Shown in pieces: positions 6,330-7,541 of a stretch of 7,541 bases of DNA; the stretch's first letter is position 1; each line of letters opens with the position of its first letter. The position numbers were made by a program, and so were the translations under genes. A model generated the notes under the pieces. The model saw nothing but the letters and a program-made list of their open reading frames with translations. It searched no databases and was not told the origin of the DNA. The DNA comes from Opitutia bacterium UBA6410 (GTDB lineage: Bacteria; Verrucomicrobiota; Verrucomicrobiia; Opitutales; Intestinicryptomonadaceae): contig DJPO01000086.1 in assembly GCA_002437405.1 (NCBI GenBank), positions 7,504-15,044 of the forward strand, in the 5' to 3' direction.

Positions 6330-7541
6330 TTATTTGCGTCTGCGGTATGCCGCGAAGCCGAGGGCGATTGCGCCCAAGATTGCAGCAACCGTCGCAGGTT
6401 CGGGAACTGCCGTTGTTATCGTGGCAACGAGCTGGTAGCCGTCCTTCCATGCGAGCGAGCCCTTCAGCGATTCACTCAAGCCCTTGATTTCGAAGTCGTT
6501 TTCGGCATTATCCCAGTCGAAGCCCGTGCTCTCTTGCGTATTACCTATCGACATAATCAGATATTCGTCGGCTTCGGTAATCGCGGAGAAATCGAGCCCG
6601 ATTTTCATGTCGCCAGTATCTTTTGTCGCTTTTTCAAAACAGATAACGGCATCTTTGTCTATGACTTTAATAGTTCCGACAGAAGTAGAAATAACCTCGC
6701 CGTTATCATTTTTTTGAACACTGACCGAGAAAGTACCGTCGATAAATCTGATAACCTTTTCAGTTCCGAACGAACCGCCTTTTAGGTTAAGGAAGCAATG
6801 GGTTGTGGTTGTTTCGTTCAGAATCAGATTCCCGCTGTTTACGTTGACTTTCAAGCCATCGCGTCCCGCGTAAGCTTCGCCGTCGCCAGTCCAATTTGTC
6901 GAAGAAAAGCCCGTCAAATTAAGGCGCTGGGAATAGTTGGACTGATTGCCACCATTGAAATTGATAGTCAACTGATCCGCCTGCAATTCGCCAGACCAGT
7001 TGCTTTTTGAGAAGTTATAAAAAGTCCAAACACCTTTTCCGGAAGTTATCAAAAGGTGGTTCGCCTGAACTCCGCCGTCGTCAATCCCGTCCCACGTTTG
7101 GTTAAACGTATGAAGCTTCACGCTTGCGCCAGACGCACCGTCGGCAGCTGTCATTTTCAAAACGCCGCCATTTGTGACACCGCCGAAAACGGTAAACAAT
7201 CCCTTGCTTCTGTCGTTGGTGACATTAATACCTTTACCATTCAGATTCAGAGTATTATCCTTATTGTAAATCGTAACGTTTCCCAAGGATTTTACAACGA
7301 TACCATTGCTTATCGTGCCTAACTTAGAGGTGCTGGCGTCGAGATAGACATTGCCGTTATTGAAAACGATGCTGTCGAAAGTCGCAGCGGCATTGAGGAC
7401 GGTTTTCGACTGGAAATCCGAAGAATCGATGTCGAAAGTCAGCGTGCCAGCCGTAATGGCGGAGTCAATCGTGCCCGTGTTGTCGGCGGAGAGAGAACCC
7501 TTTACCGTGAGGTTCGAGCCGTCGAGCGTCGTGCCGCCGTT
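6330..7541 (-). CDS. PEP-CTERM surface protein with beta-helix-like passenger (partial, 5' end outside)
   Basis: The frame is open from the right edge to the TAA at 6330-6332, giving 403 visible C-terminal residues; the true start lies beyond 7541. The last 25 residues are a PEP-CTERM sorting signal: VPEP at 379-382, a hydrophobic segment (AAILGAIALGFAAY) and a basic RRRK tail. In known systems such proteins are exported and processed by an exosortase at the C-terminus. The rest is rich in Asn, Gly, Ser and Thr, with short strands such as LTVKGSL, GNVTIYN, TLNLNGKG and LKVNVNSGNL, as in autotransporter-associated beta-strand or beta-helix proteins. Three motifs of the type F-x-x-(x)-T/N-W-x-G recur at residues 146, 177 and 212. 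Base composition is visibly more AT-rich than in dinG or hpnH, common in such adhesin-like genes. The function is unknown; a structural or adhesive surface role is inferred. An intrinsic terminator follows. Confidence 0.85.
   Translation of the reverse strand, partial: NGGTTLDGSNLTVKGSLSADNTGTIDSAITAGTLTFDIDSSDFQSKTVLNAAATFDSIVFNNGNVYLDASTSKLGTISNGIVVKSLGNVTIYNKDNTLNLNGKGINVTNDRSKGLFTVFGGVTNGGVLKMTAADGASGASVKLHTFNQTWDGIDDGGVQANHLLITSGKGVWTFYNFSKSNWSGELQADQLTINFNGGNQSNYSQRLNLTGFSSTNWTGDGEAYAGRDGLKVNVNSGNLILNETTTTHCFLNLKGGSFGTEKVIRFIDGTFSVSVQKNDNGEVISTSVGTIKVIDKDAVICFEKATKDTGDMKIGLDFSAITEADEYLIMSIGNTQESTGFDWDNAENDFEIKGLSESLKGSLAWKDGYQLVATITTAVPEPATVAAILGAIALGFAAYRRRK
6828..7106 (-). repeat. Degenerate protein repeat within the PEP-CTERM gene
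   Basis: Three successive segments share a pattern: FNQTWDG then ANHLLITSGKG; FSKSNWSG then ADQLTINFNGGN; FSSTNWTG then RDGLKVNVNSGN. The phenylalanines are 31 and 35 residues apart. Each segment carries an aromatic-Trp-Gly turn followed by a Leu-rich beta strand ending in Gly/Asn. Similarity is at protein level only, so these are old repeats, consistent with rungs of a beta-helix. Confidence 0.55.

Noticed and set aside
6307..6438. A short plus-strand ORF starting MKKTISKNYLRL opposite the PEP-CTERM signal
   Set aside because: It looks signal-peptide-like but is antisense to the conserved sorting signal and stops after about 43 codons. A purine stretch before the ATG is not enough support.
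1..7541. CRISPR array, tRNA, rRNA, transposase, integrase or toxin-antitoxin genes
   Set aside because: I looked for regularly spaced repeats, cloverleaf-like arms and known protein motifs on both strands and found none.

Overview
The window carries five protein genes: four complete housekeeping or envelope genes and one large surface-protein gene that runs off the right edge. A PEP-CTERM surface protein, a DUF481-type outer-membrane barrel, an HpnH hopanoid enzyme and a type-2 malate dehydrogenase together suggest a Gram-negative bacterium of the Planctomycetota-Verrucomicrobiota-Chlamydiota group, most likely Verrucomicrobiota (Opitutae-like). This placement is inferred from gene content and protein style; no marker RNA is present to confirm it.

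Layout. Positions 1-401 hold no credible gene but are rich in hairpins. Positions 402-536 form a large nested palindrome that contains the terminator of mdh and overlaps its last codons. On the minus strand, a DUF481-like outer-membrane protein (1543-2610) is followed 27 bases later by malate dehydrogenase mdh (529-1515), probably as one transcript. A 205-base AT-rich divergent spacer (2611-2815) separates these from the plus-strand pair hpnH (2816-3838) and a dinG-type Fe-S helicase (3848-5923). The gap between that pair is 9 bases and the helicase starts with GTG, so they are probably co-transcribed. A gene-free spacer (5924-6262), C-rich in its first part and hairpin-bearing in its second, leads to a strong intrinsic terminator (6263-6295). 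That terminator serves the minus-strand PEP-CTERM gene (6330 to beyond 7541).

The genes do not form one pathway. Mdh is central carbon metabolism, HpnH makes the first intermediate in extending hopanoid side chains, the DinG-type helicase is genome maintenance, and the barrel and PEP-CTERM proteins belong to the envelope. I found no defence system, CRISPR array, transposase, integrase, tRNA or rRNA. The least explained parts are the structured non-coding block at 88-536, the isolated position of hpnH, and the internal repeats of the PEP-CTERM protein.
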